The notes under the pieces are model-generated. The model did not search any database, had not been told where the DNA came from, and worked only from the letters and a program-made list of their open reading frames with translations. A stretch of DNA of 5,674 bases from Methanoregula sp. (GTDB lineage Archaea > Halobacteriota > Methanomicrobia > Methanomicrobiales > Methanospirillaceae): NCBI GenBank assembly GCA_028705545.1, contig JAQWDG010000124.1:1-5674 (forward strand), written 5' to 3'. Positions 1 to 4,743 of the stretch are shown here, one piece after another. How positions within the stretch are numbered: position 1 is the stretch's first letter; every line of letters starts with the position of its first letter. The position numbers and the translations under genes were made by a program.

Positions 1-467
1 GCGGATACGCCCGCGAGCTCACGGCAGAGGAAAAAGTCAAGGAGCAGGAAATGGTCTCGGCCGCCGTTGCCCGTGCGGATATCGTGATCACGACCGCTGC
101 CATCCCGGGCAGGAAAGCCCCGGTGCTCGTGACAAAGGAGACGGTTGTAAAGATGAAACCCGGCGCGGTCATCATCGACATGGCCGCAGAATCCGGCGGC
201 AACTGCGAACTCACGCAGGCAGGAAAAACCATTCAGGTCAATGGCGTCACCATCATCGGCCCGCGGAACCTGCCGGCCCGGGTGCCGTACCACTCAAGCC
301 AGATGCTCGCAAAGAACCTCCAGGCATTCCTCGGCCTCCTCTTCACAAAAGAGGGCGCACTTGTCACCGATTATGCTGACGAGATCCTGAAAGCAAGCCT
401 GCTCGTCCATGCAGGGCAGGTCACCTACAAACCTGCTGCCGATCTTATAAACGGAGGAAAAGCATGA
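1..467 (+). CDS. pntA: NAD(P) transhydrogenase subunit alpha-1 (NAD-binding domain I), C-terminal part, cut by left edge
   Basis: The frame is open from base 3, so 154 C-terminal residues are visible and the start lies outside the window. They align by eye, from memory, with domain I of E. coli PntA and the separate alpha-1 subunit of Rhodospirillum rubrum. The segment starts with the GYA mobile loop. It continues with DIVITTAAIPGRKAP, then KPGAVIIDMAAESGGNCE, which closes the second Rossmann half, and the LP.R.P..SSQ stretch before the final helices. Domain I is soluble, binds NAD(H) and exchanges hydride with NADP(H) on domain III of the beta subunit. The protein ends soon after domain I without membrane helices, so this is the split (three-subunit) form. 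Its TGA overlaps the next ATG as ATGA, and a GGAGG site at 453-457 lies inside its last codons, which suggests translational coupling. Ala dehydrogenase shares the fold, but the next two genes settle the assignment. Confidence 0.95.
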   Translation, partial: GYARELTAEEKVKEQEMVSAAVARADIVITTAAIPGRKAPVLVTKETVVKMKPGAVIIDMAAESGGNCELTQAGKTIQVNGVTIIGPRNLPARVPYHSSQMLAKNLQAFLGLLFTKEGALVTDYADEILKASLLVHAGQVTYKPAADLINGGKA

Positions 468-781
468 TCGACTCTGCCGCGTTCTGGACCGCGATTTACA
501 TTGTGATGCTTGCCGCTTTTACCGGTTACGTCATCATCAGCCGGGTCCCGACGCTTCTCCACACGCCGCTCATGAGCGGCTCGAACTTCATCCACGGGAT
601 TGTCCTTGTCGGTGCCATGGTCGCGCTCGGCCTTGCCACGACCCCGCTCGAACAGGCAATCGGTTTTATCGCGGTGGTCCTCGGCGCTGCAAACGTAACC
701 GGCGGGTATGTTGTTACCGAACGGATCCTCCAGATGTTCGACCGGTCCGGTAAGAAGCCGCAAAAGGAGGCGAGGAAATGA
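464..781 (+). CDS. pntAB: NAD(P) transhydrogenase subunit alpha-2 (small membrane subunit of domain II)
   Basis: This 105-residue protein has three predicted membrane helices (about residues 7-26, 43-58 and 63-86) and a basic C-terminal tail. It carries the family segment LLHTPLMSGSN at residues 31-41 and GGYVVTERILQMF near the C-terminus, matching the membrane end of E. coli PntA (HALHTPLMS, GGFTVTQRMLKMF). With the membrane part of beta it forms the proton channel. Residue 44 is His (NFIHG) where E. coli has Ser (NAISG). That may be the channel histidine in this lineage, because beta lacks the usual one. The start is fixed by GGAGG at 453-457, six bases upstream, and by the ATGA overlap with alpha-1. 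It ends in a second ATGA overlap with beta. The symbol follows the R. rubrum three-gene naming and is sometimes written pntA2. Confidence 0.95.
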   Translation: MIDSAAFWTAIYIVMLAAFTGYVIISRVPTLLHTPLMSGSNFIHGIVLVGAMVALGLATTPLEQAIGFIAVVLGAANVTGGYVVTERILQMFDRSGKKPQKEARK

Positions 782-2163
782 TCGACCTTTCCTGGCTTAT
801 CGACCCGATCTACATCGTGACGATCTTCTTCTTTATCATCGGTATGCACCGGATGAGCCACCCGCTTACCGCCCGAAGCGGTATTGTCTGGGCCGGCGCA
901 GCGATGCTGCTTGCGACCATTGTCACCTTCTTTACCCCGAATCTCACGAACTTCGCCCTGATGGCAATTGCGATTGTCATCGGCGGCGGATTCGGGTACT
1001 TTGCCGCAAAGCGCGTCCCGATGACCGGGATGCCCCAGATGGTCGCCCTCTTTAACGGGATGGGCGGCGGTGCAGCGGCTGCAATATCAGCAATCGCACT
1101 CCTTGGCCCGGCCACGACAGCGGAAGGTTCCCTTGCCGTGATCGGCGGCCTGATTGGTGCGGTTTCCTTCTCGGGGAGCATCATCGCGTTCATGAAGCTC
1201 CAGGGATGGCTCCGGCCCCGGCCGATTACATTCCCCGGCCAGCAGATCGCAAACATGGCGGTGCTGGTGCTCGCAGTCTTCTCCGGCATCTGCATTATCC
1301 TCCAGCCGGCCTGGGTACCGGCAGGTGTTGCGGTCTTCCTCCCGCTCTTCTTTGTGCTCGCCCTTGGCTTTGGTCTCCTCATGACGCTCCCGATTGGCGG
1401 CGCGGACATGCCGGTCGTCATCTCGATGTACAACGCGTTCACCGGCCTTGCAGTCGCTCTTGACGGGTTCTCCTTTGCAACCCCCAATTACGCGATGGTA
1501 GTCGCGGGTATCATTGTCGGGGCAGCGGGTTCACTGTTGACCATCAACATGGCAAAGGCGATGAACCGTTCCATCGCAAACGTCTTCTTTGGCGCCTTTG
1601 GTGCGACCGAGGAGTCGGACGTCCAGATCCAGGGCAGCATGAAGCCGATCGAGGCTGACGATGTTGCGGTCATGCTCGCCTACGCGGACAAAGTCATCAT
1701 CGCGCCGGGCTACGGCATGGCAGTCGCCCAGGCCCAGCAGAAGGTCAAGGAACTCATGGACCTGCTCGAAAGCCGGGGCGTCCAGGTAAAGTTCGGCATT
1801 CACCCGGTCGCCGGCCGTATGCCCGGGCACATGAACGTCCTTTTAGCCGAAGCGGGGGTCAGCTACGACCACCTCTTCGACCGGGACGAAATCAACCCGG
1901 AGTTCGAGAGCACCGACGTTGTCCTTGTGATCGGGGCAAACGACACGGTAAACCCGGCATCGCACCGGGAAGGCAGCCCGCTCTACGGGATGCCGATCCT
2001 CGATGTCGAGCATGCCAAGAACGTGATCGTCTTAAAACGCGGGCAGGGCAGGGGCTTTGCCGGTATCGAGAACGACCTGTTCTACCGGGACAACACCCGG
2101 ATGCTCTATGGCGATGCACAGGAAACCGTCGGGAAGCTGGTACAGGCGCTCAAGAAGTTGTAA
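778..2163 (+). CDS. pntB: NAD(P) transhydrogenase subunit beta (membrane domain II plus NADP-binding domain III)
   Basis: This 461-residue protein is close to the roughly 462 residues of E. coli PntB. About 270 N-terminal residues are strongly hydrophobic, consistent with eight or nine helices, and include GGADMPVVISM with the conserved Asp. A linker (AMNRS, FGAFGATEES) leads to the soluble NADP(H)-binding domain III. There the sequence shows GYGMAVAQAQ at 311-320, HPVAGRMPGHMNVLLAEA from 342, GANDTVNPA at 386-394 and the lid-loop region KRGQGRGFAGIEN from 420. The enzyme couples hydride transfer between NAD(H) and NADP(H) to proton movement across the membrane. Two deviations from E. coli stand out: Asn93 replaces the channel His (LFNGMGGG), and the KRSM...GYAG segment reads KRGQ..GFAG. 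AGGAGG at 765-770 and the ATGA overlap at 778-781 fix the start. It is the last gene of the operon. Confidence 0.97.
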   Translation: MIDLSWLIDPIYIVTIFFFIIGMHRMSHPLTARSGIVWAGAAMLLATIVTFFTPNLTNFALMAIAIVIGGGFGYFAAKRVPMTGMPQMVALFNGMGGGAAAAISAIALLGPATTAEGSLAVIGGLIGAVSFSGSIIAFMKLQGWLRPRPITFPGQQIANMAVLVLAVFSGICIILQPAWVPAGVAVFLPLFFVLALGFGLLMTLPIGGADMPVVISMYNAFTGLAVALDGFSFATPNYAMVVAGIIVGAAGSLLTINMAKAMNRSIANVFFGAFGATEESDVQIQGSMKPIEADDVAVMLAYADKVIIAPGYGMAVAQAQQKVKELMDLLESRGVQVKFGIHPVAGRMPGHMNVLLAEAGVSYDHLFDRDEINPEFESTDVVLVIGANDTVNPASHREGSPLYGMPILDVEHAKNVIVLKRGQGRGFAGIENDLFYRDNTRMLYGDAQETVGKLVQALKKL

Positions 2164-2210
2164 GGATTTCTCTTTTTTTAGAGAGATCCTGTAGTCTTTT
2201 TTTATTTTTA
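2163..2210 (+). terminator. Hairpin and T-tracts ending the transhydrogenase operon
   Basis: Arms 2163-2172 (AGGATTTCTC) and 2181-2190 (GAGAGATCCT) form a 10-bp stem with one G-U pair. The 8-base loop is itself T-rich. T-runs follow at 2197-2203 and 2205-2209. Archaeal termination depends mostly on the T-tracts, so the hairpin may add stability or be incidental. It starts on the last base of the pntB stop codon. Confidence 0.75.
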
Positions 2211-2279
2211 GTTAAGTGTCCACACACCCAACAGGAAAATCTGATTCTCCCCTCACCTCGCTGATGTTCAAAGTCACCC

Positions 2280-2309
2280 GGGCGCCTCATCGCGCCCTTG
2301 CCGGGCAAG
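2280..2309. repeat. Two adjacent short hairpins
   Basis: GGGCGC at 2280-2285 pairs with GCGCCC at 2292-2297 (6-base loop). Immediately after, CTTGC at 2297-2301 pairs with GCAAG at 2305-2309 (3-base loop). The two share base 2297, so they may be alternatives. They lie about 120 bases past pntB and could belong to a 3' untranslated region or a small RNA. There is no supporting promoter evidence. Confidence 0.35.
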
Positions 2310-2524
2310 TGCATGATCGGGCGTGCTCACCGCAAATTGTCCCGACTCTTTCACTAAATTCAATCTCCCCTACGGATCCCGGTAAATACGTAACGCAAAA
2401 CCCAACGAGGCTTTTTCTTGCGTCCGGTATCGTTTGGTTCAATGGTTTTGAGTACCGGTTATCATTTTCATCTGACACGAAAGTTCCAAAAAAATTTAGT
2501 TTTGTTTTAGGTAACCGGACAAAC

Positions 2525-2590
2525 GGGCAGGGGGGTAACCCCTACCCCCCTCCCCTCATTTTTAAAAATGGAGACCACCCCCCCACCCCA
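2525..2590. repeat. G/C-tract dispersed repeat, copy A
   Basis: The element has three parts. First is a perfect 9-bp hairpin, AGGGGGGTA at 2529-2537 with TACCCCCCT at 2543-2551 and a 5-base loop. Next is a perfect 12-base palindrome of T5A5 flanked by A and T, at 2558-2569. Last is GGAGACCA followed by a C7 tract, about 2570-2585. Copy B near 2713-2780 has the same order and orientation. The G-runs and C-runs could also form quadruplex or i-motif structures. This looks like non-coding repeat DNA; frames through it produce proline-rich peptides of no evident meaning. Confidence 0.6.
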
Positions 2591-2712
2591 ATGAATCGCA
2601 GGACACCTCCCTATCCCCAAAAAAAGATAATCCCACCCGGGTCTGTTGTTTCGTCGTAGTTCCACGCGAAACTCCGAGCTTATTTATCCAACGAGTATCT
2701 TTGGACCGCAGT

Positions 2713-2780
2713 GAATGGGGGGAGGGGGTGCCCCCCACCCCCCCACCACCATTTTTTAAAAACGGGGATCACCCCCCACT
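2713..2780. repeat. G/C-tract dispersed repeat, copy B
   Basis: G6-A-G5 at 2717-2728 is followed by C6-A-C7 at 2731-2744. One good pairing is GGGGGT 2724-2729 with ACCCCC 2737-2742. Then comes TTTTTAAAAA at 2753-2762 and CGGGGATCA plus a C6 tract at 2763-2777. The final segment matches copy A at most positions (ATGGAGACCA against ACGGGGATCA, each followed by a C-run and A). The two copies are about 190 bp apart in direct orientation. Spacing inside the copies is similar but the tract lengths differ, as expected from slippage. Confidence 0.6.
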
Positions 2781-2817
2781 CATGTTCCCGACCGGATAGG
2801 ACAATGATGCTCCTGCT

Positions 2818-3113
2818 TCAACACATTCCTGGAACCCGACAACTCACAGGACCACCAGGTACAGCTCCGGAAGAATGGTCGATCAAAACCGCTGGAATGA
2901 TTAAAAAAAGACCGGGATAGCAGGCCTGCTCTTTTCCAAAAGGATCCGACCGATTGTTCCCGAGAATGTCCGCAAAAATGAGGGGGATATCTACGTAAAG
3001 GAGCGCGGAAACAAAGCATTTCCGCCCGGGAAACGGGGCCGGACCCAGGAAGAGAAGCAAAACAGCACCGGTTACCGTCGAAGAGATCGCATGCGCGATT
3101 ACCCGGGCAGCTC
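2818..3113 (-). pseudogene. Possible remnant of a small membrane protein
   Basis: On the minus strand a frame opens just after a TGA near 3114-3116 and runs about 97 codons to a stop at 2818-2820. Its translation has three hydrophobic stretches: RVIAHAISSTVTGAVLLLFL, then FVSALLYVDIPLIFADILGN, then YPGLFLIIPAVLID. A charged linker (NNRSDPFGKEQ) joins the last two. This looks more protein-like than the other frames here. No good ATG or GTG heads the frame: the only start inside is a TTG at 3060, and the ATG at 3115 is one base out of frame, as a frameshift would produce. I recognise no family. It could also be a chance frame; no ribosome site supports it. Confidence 0.25.
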
Positions 3114-3336
3114 ATAATTCGTTGTCCTGTGTATCTGCCTATCCTCTGTTTTATCCGATGACCGCAGTAAAAATGCAGCGTAAATATTCTTGTTTTCTCA
3201 AATCGGAACCAGAATTGCAGGATTGCGCATTTCGCTCCCGATTGGCTCAAAACAGGCTCCTATTCCGGAGTCTCCGGTTTTGCACAGGACAAACCGGTGG
3301 TTTGGGGTGATTCTATGCGCCGAATATTCATTTTGA

Positions 3337-3352
3337 CCAAAATATTTATTTA
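3337..3352 (+). promoter_or_regulatory. TATA-like promoter element for the AKP-repeat gene
   Basis: CCAAAATATTTATTTA matches an archaeal BRE plus TATA box. With the usual 25-base spacing, transcription would start near 3370. That leaves a leader of about 30 bases that contains the GGAGGTG site before the ATG at 3404. The position is inferred from sequence only. Confidence 0.6.
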
Positions 3353-3388
3353 ATGGTAGAATAATCAAAAGTATAACCCTTTCCGGTG

Positions 3389-3395
3389 GGAGGTG
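3389..3395 (+). promoter_or_regulatory. Perfect Shine-Dalgarno site (GGAGGTG) that fixes the start of the AKP gene
   Basis: GGAGGTG is fully complementary to the typical archaeal 16S rRNA 3' end and lies 8 bases before ATG 3404. An in-frame GTG at 3395 overlaps this site, so it is unlikely to be the start. Such a site in front of so short a frame is the main evidence that the frame is translated. Confidence 0.75.
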
Positions 3396-3403
3396 TGATA
3401 GCG

Positions 3404-3487
3404 ATGGTTGCAGCAAAGAAACCGGCCGCAAAGAAGGCCCCAGCAAAGAAACCCGCCGTAAAGAAGGCAGCCCCCAAGAAGAAATAA
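3404..3487 (+). CDS. 27-residue Lys/Ala/Pro-repeat basic protein (histone H1 tail-like)
   Basis: The protein uses five amino acids: 11 Lys, 9 Ala, 4 Pro, 2 Val and the initiator Met. After MVA it reads as pentads AKKPA, AKKAP, AKKPA, VKKAA and a final PKKK. At DNA level these are 15-base units at 3413-3427, 3428-3442, 3443-3457 and 3458-3472 with differing third bases, so this is not a simple microsatellite. Such tails occur in eukaryotic histone H1, bacterial H1-like proteins and some HU proteins, where they bind DNA or RNA. Here the tail stands alone with no folded domain. A TATA-like box, a perfect ribosome site and a 3' hairpin surround it, so it looks like a complete gene rather than a fragment. 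A role in nucleic acid compaction or charge neutralisation is inference. It is small enough for standard gene callers to miss. Confidence 0.75.
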   Translation: MVAAKKPAAKKAPAKKPAVKKAAPKKK

Positions 3488-3523
3488 TCTTGGGGCCTCA
3501 TTTATCGTTTCTCACTTATTTTT
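3472..3523 (+). terminator. Hairpin across the stop codon plus T-rich tail
   Basis: CCCCAAGA at 3472-3479 and TCTTGGGG at 3488-3495 form a perfect 8-bp stem. The 8-base loop contains the TAA stop at 3485-3487. T-rich DNA follows, ending in TTATTTTT at 3516-3523. This probably defines the 3' end of the AKP mRNA. The left arm is also coding (Ala-Pro-Lys), so the coding and RNA-structure constraints overlap. Confidence 0.55.
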
Positions 3524-3575
3524 CAGGGTTTTAAAAACAGAAAACAAAAATCAGGCCGGCATTCTCCCCGATAGT

Positions 3576-3583
3576 AAAAAAAA
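3576..3583 (-). terminator. T8 tract downstream of nudC
   Basis: Eight A on the + strand read as T8 on the minus strand, 8 bases past the nudC stop at 3592-3594. An archaeal terminator often needs only such a tract. A weak GATC/GATC pairing precedes it. Confidence 0.6.
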
Positions 3584-3591
3584 CGATCCCT

Positions 3592-4461
3592 TTAAGATCC
3601 GTCATGGATCCATCGCTCGATCAGAGCACGGGAAATGCTCATCCTTGCCGGAAGCTGCGGAAGGTTGTCCCGGCCAAACCAGCCTGCATCTACTATTTCA
3701 TTGTTGTCGATCTCAATCTCCCCGCCGGCATACTCCGCAGTAAACCCGATCATCAGGGAATCGGGAAACGGCCATGGTTCGCTCGCAAAGTACCTGATAT
3801 CACGGACAGTGATTCCCACTTCTTCTTTTACTTCGCGGTGGAGTGCTTCTTCGAGCGTCTCGCCGGGTTCGACAAAACCGGCAATAACACTAAACATCCC
3901 TTCCGGGAACCGGGGGGACCGGGCGAGCAGGACTTTGTCGCTGTTTTTTATCAGCACGATAATTGCCGGGGAGATCCGGGGATAAAAAATACGCCTGCAT
4001 GACGGGCACTGCCAGGCCCGTTCGGTCAGCACCGGTTCTGTCGGGGTCCCGCAGCGGCCGCAGAACCGGTTTGCCTTGGCGCAGTCGATCATGCGGACGG
4101 CATATGCGGCAACCGCGAGATCCTCGTTCGGGATATGCCCCCAGAGTTCCCTCACACCGGAAACAACCCGTCCCTCCGGGAGCGGGACGCCGTCAGGAAG
4201 TTCTGCCGCATAATATATCCCGCTTTTCCCCTCTCCCAGGTATTCGATGCAGGATTTCTGCCGGATCTCCGGCGCGGGGGAGAACTCCGAATAAACCTTC
4301 GGTGTTTTGTTTCCGCAGACGGCAACACCGTTCCCGGAGACATAGATCCAGCGGGCGTTCTTTTCCGGAAAATCCGGTGGCTGTGGATAATGACGGGTCA
4401 GTCCTTTTACGGAAAACGCTGCATCGTGATGAGAATCGGCGTGAATGGAAGAACGAAACAT
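3592..4461 (-). CDS. nudC: NudC-type Nudix NAD(H) pyrophosphatase
   Basis: With the start chosen here the protein has 289 residues; E. coli NudC has 257. An N-terminal domain (about 1-125) leads to a zinc ribbon with C134-x2-C137 and C152-x2-C155. A complete Nudix box follows, G195-x5-E201-x7-R209-E210-V-K-E213-E214-V-G216-I217, whose glutamates bind the catalytic metal. Next is SEPWPFPDS at 227-235, the NADH-pyrophosphatase signature with Glu in place of the usual Gln. The family hydrolyses NAD(H) to NMN(H) and AMP, and E. coli NudC also removes NAD caps from RNA. The frame is open upstream to an ATG at 4668. I prefer ATG 4461 because a TATA-like box lies about 38 bases upstream and the extra 69 residues (cysteine- and arginine-rich) do not resemble the family. 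Only a weak GGTG lies near this ATG; ATG 4530 is another candidate. Confidence 0.9.
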   Translation of the reverse strand: MFRSSIHADSHHDAAFSVKGLTRHYPQPPDFPEKNARWIYVSGNGVAVCGNKTPKVYSEFSPAPEIRQKSCIEYLGEGKSGIYYAAELPDGVPLPEGRVVSGVRELWGHIPNEDLAVAAYAVRMIDCAKANRFCGRCGTPTEPVLTERAWQCPSCRRIFYPRISPAIIVLIKNSDKVLLARSPRFPEGMFSVIAGFVEPGETLEEALHREVKEEVGITVRDIRYFASEPWPFPDSLMIGFTAEYAGGEIEIDNNEIVDAGWFGRDNLPQLPARMSISRALIERWIHDGS

Positions 4462-4494
4462 CTGGCACCGGGTGTACAAAATATTGGCTGCCGG

Positions 4495-4505
4495 GTATAA
4501 AGAAA
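4495..4505 (-). promoter_or_regulatory. TATA-like box for nudC
   Basis: On the minus strand the sequence reads TTTCTTTATAC. Transcription about 25 bases downstream would start near 4470, leaving about ten leader bases before ATG 4461. This supports the shorter NudC start. The element lies inside the longer frame, which would not be fully transcribed from it. Confidence 0.5.
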
Positions 4506-4710
4506 TGACAGGGGGTCGGAAACACCGCATCAAATCGGCGCTCCCTGCCCGGTTTTCTCCAGGGATTTTGTACCGGAGGCACCCGCAATAGTAACAGATT
4601 TCTCCATCCTGTCGCGGGAGGAAATCCCTTAATATATTCTGTAAACCCGGTCCCTCCGGAGACCACAACGTTTAATGCAGGATCTGTTGAAAACTGCTGG
4701 AGCAATTATT

Positions 4711-4731
4711 GGATATACGAACCGTATATCC
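4711..4731. promoter_or_regulatory. Perfect inverted repeat beside the ribosome site, possible operator or RNA hairpin
   Basis: GGATATACG (4711-4719) and CGTATATCC (4723-4731) are perfect reverse complements around AAC. The repeat abuts the GGAG ribosome site. In DNA this size and symmetry fits a dimeric regulator. In RNA the stem could extend by two U-G pairs (4709-4710 with 4732-4733) and so cover the first G's of the ribosome site. Which of these applies cannot be read from the sequence. Confidence 0.5.
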
Positions 4732-4735
4732 GGAG
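4732..4735 (+). promoter_or_regulatory. Ribosome binding site (GGAG) for ATG 4744
   Basis: GGAG lies 8 bases before ATG 4744. The other candidates have no comparable site (ATG 4768, GTG 4852), so it favours the longer N-terminus of the S-layer-like protein. Confidence 0.5.
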
Positions 4736-4743
4736 AAAGTCGC

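Larger units (their letters stand above)
2211..3335. other. Gene-poor stretch between the transhydrogenase operon and the AKP gene
   Basis: I find no convincing protein gene in these 1.1 kb. The frames present (for example 2216-2659 and 2711-2920 on the + strand) give proline-, histidine- and serine-rich translations with no domain, and they pass straight through low-complexity tracts. What can be seen is small hairpins at 2280-2309, two direct copies of a G/C-tract element at 2525-2590 and 2713-2780, and a hydrophobic minus-strand frame at 2818-3113 that may be a gene remnant. Base composition is mixed, and T/A-rich patches such as 2486-2512 could be terminator or promoter debris. No tRNA, rRNA or CRISPR pattern was recognised. 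Confidence 0.6.
4506..4743. other. Intergenic region between divergent nudC and the S-layer-like gene
   Basis: About 240 bases without a supported gene. TTAATATATT at 4629-4638 could serve as a TATA element, in either direction. With the + direction, transcription would start near 4660 and leave a leader of about 80 bases for the downstream gene. GGTC at 4649-4652 and GACC at 4661-4664 flank a TCCGGA centre. Minus-strand frames through here give no recognisable protein. Confidence 0.45.

Noticed and set aside
810..1487. 225-codon minus-strand frame opposite pntB
   Set aside because: Shadow of the GC-rich pntB coding strand; the translation is Ala/Pro/Arg-rich with no domain, whereas the + strand is an unmistakable PntB.
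2424..2458. CCGGTA and TACCGG as a possible hairpin
   Set aside because: Only six pairs around a 23-base loop, expected by chance in a GC-rich genome.
2216..2659. 147-codon + strand frame beginning with GTG
   Set aside because: It has no ribosome site right after the terminator, no domain, and it runs through copy A of the G/C-tract element, giving a proline-rich tail. Probably non-coding.
2711..2920. 69-codon + strand frame with a TATTTAT box about 30 bases upstream
   Set aside because: Its first third is repeat copy B (Pro/His run) and the rest resembles no protein. The upstream box is a single weak signal.
3122..3310. 62-codon + strand frame starting with TTG
   Set aside because: No ribosome site or recognisable features; amino-acid composition looks random.
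1..4461. A joint NAD-metabolism operon of transhydrogenase and nudC
   Set aside because: The genes are convergent, separated by terminators and over 1.3 kb with an independent gene between, so co-transcription is excluded.
3963..4508. 181-codon + strand frame opposite nudC
   Set aside because: Arg/Ser/Pro-rich antisense shadow of nudC, with no ribosome site or family resemblance.
4462..4668. Extension of NudC to ATG 4668 (69 extra residues)
   Set aside because: The added stretch is Cys/Arg-rich, does not look like the NudC N-terminal domain, and covers the likely nudC promoter at 4495-4505.
4193..4705. 170-codon minus-strand frame overlapping the nudC 5' end
   Set aside because: Overlaps NudC in another frame. 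NudC has clear catalytic motifs, and this translation is Arg/Ser/Pro-rich with none.
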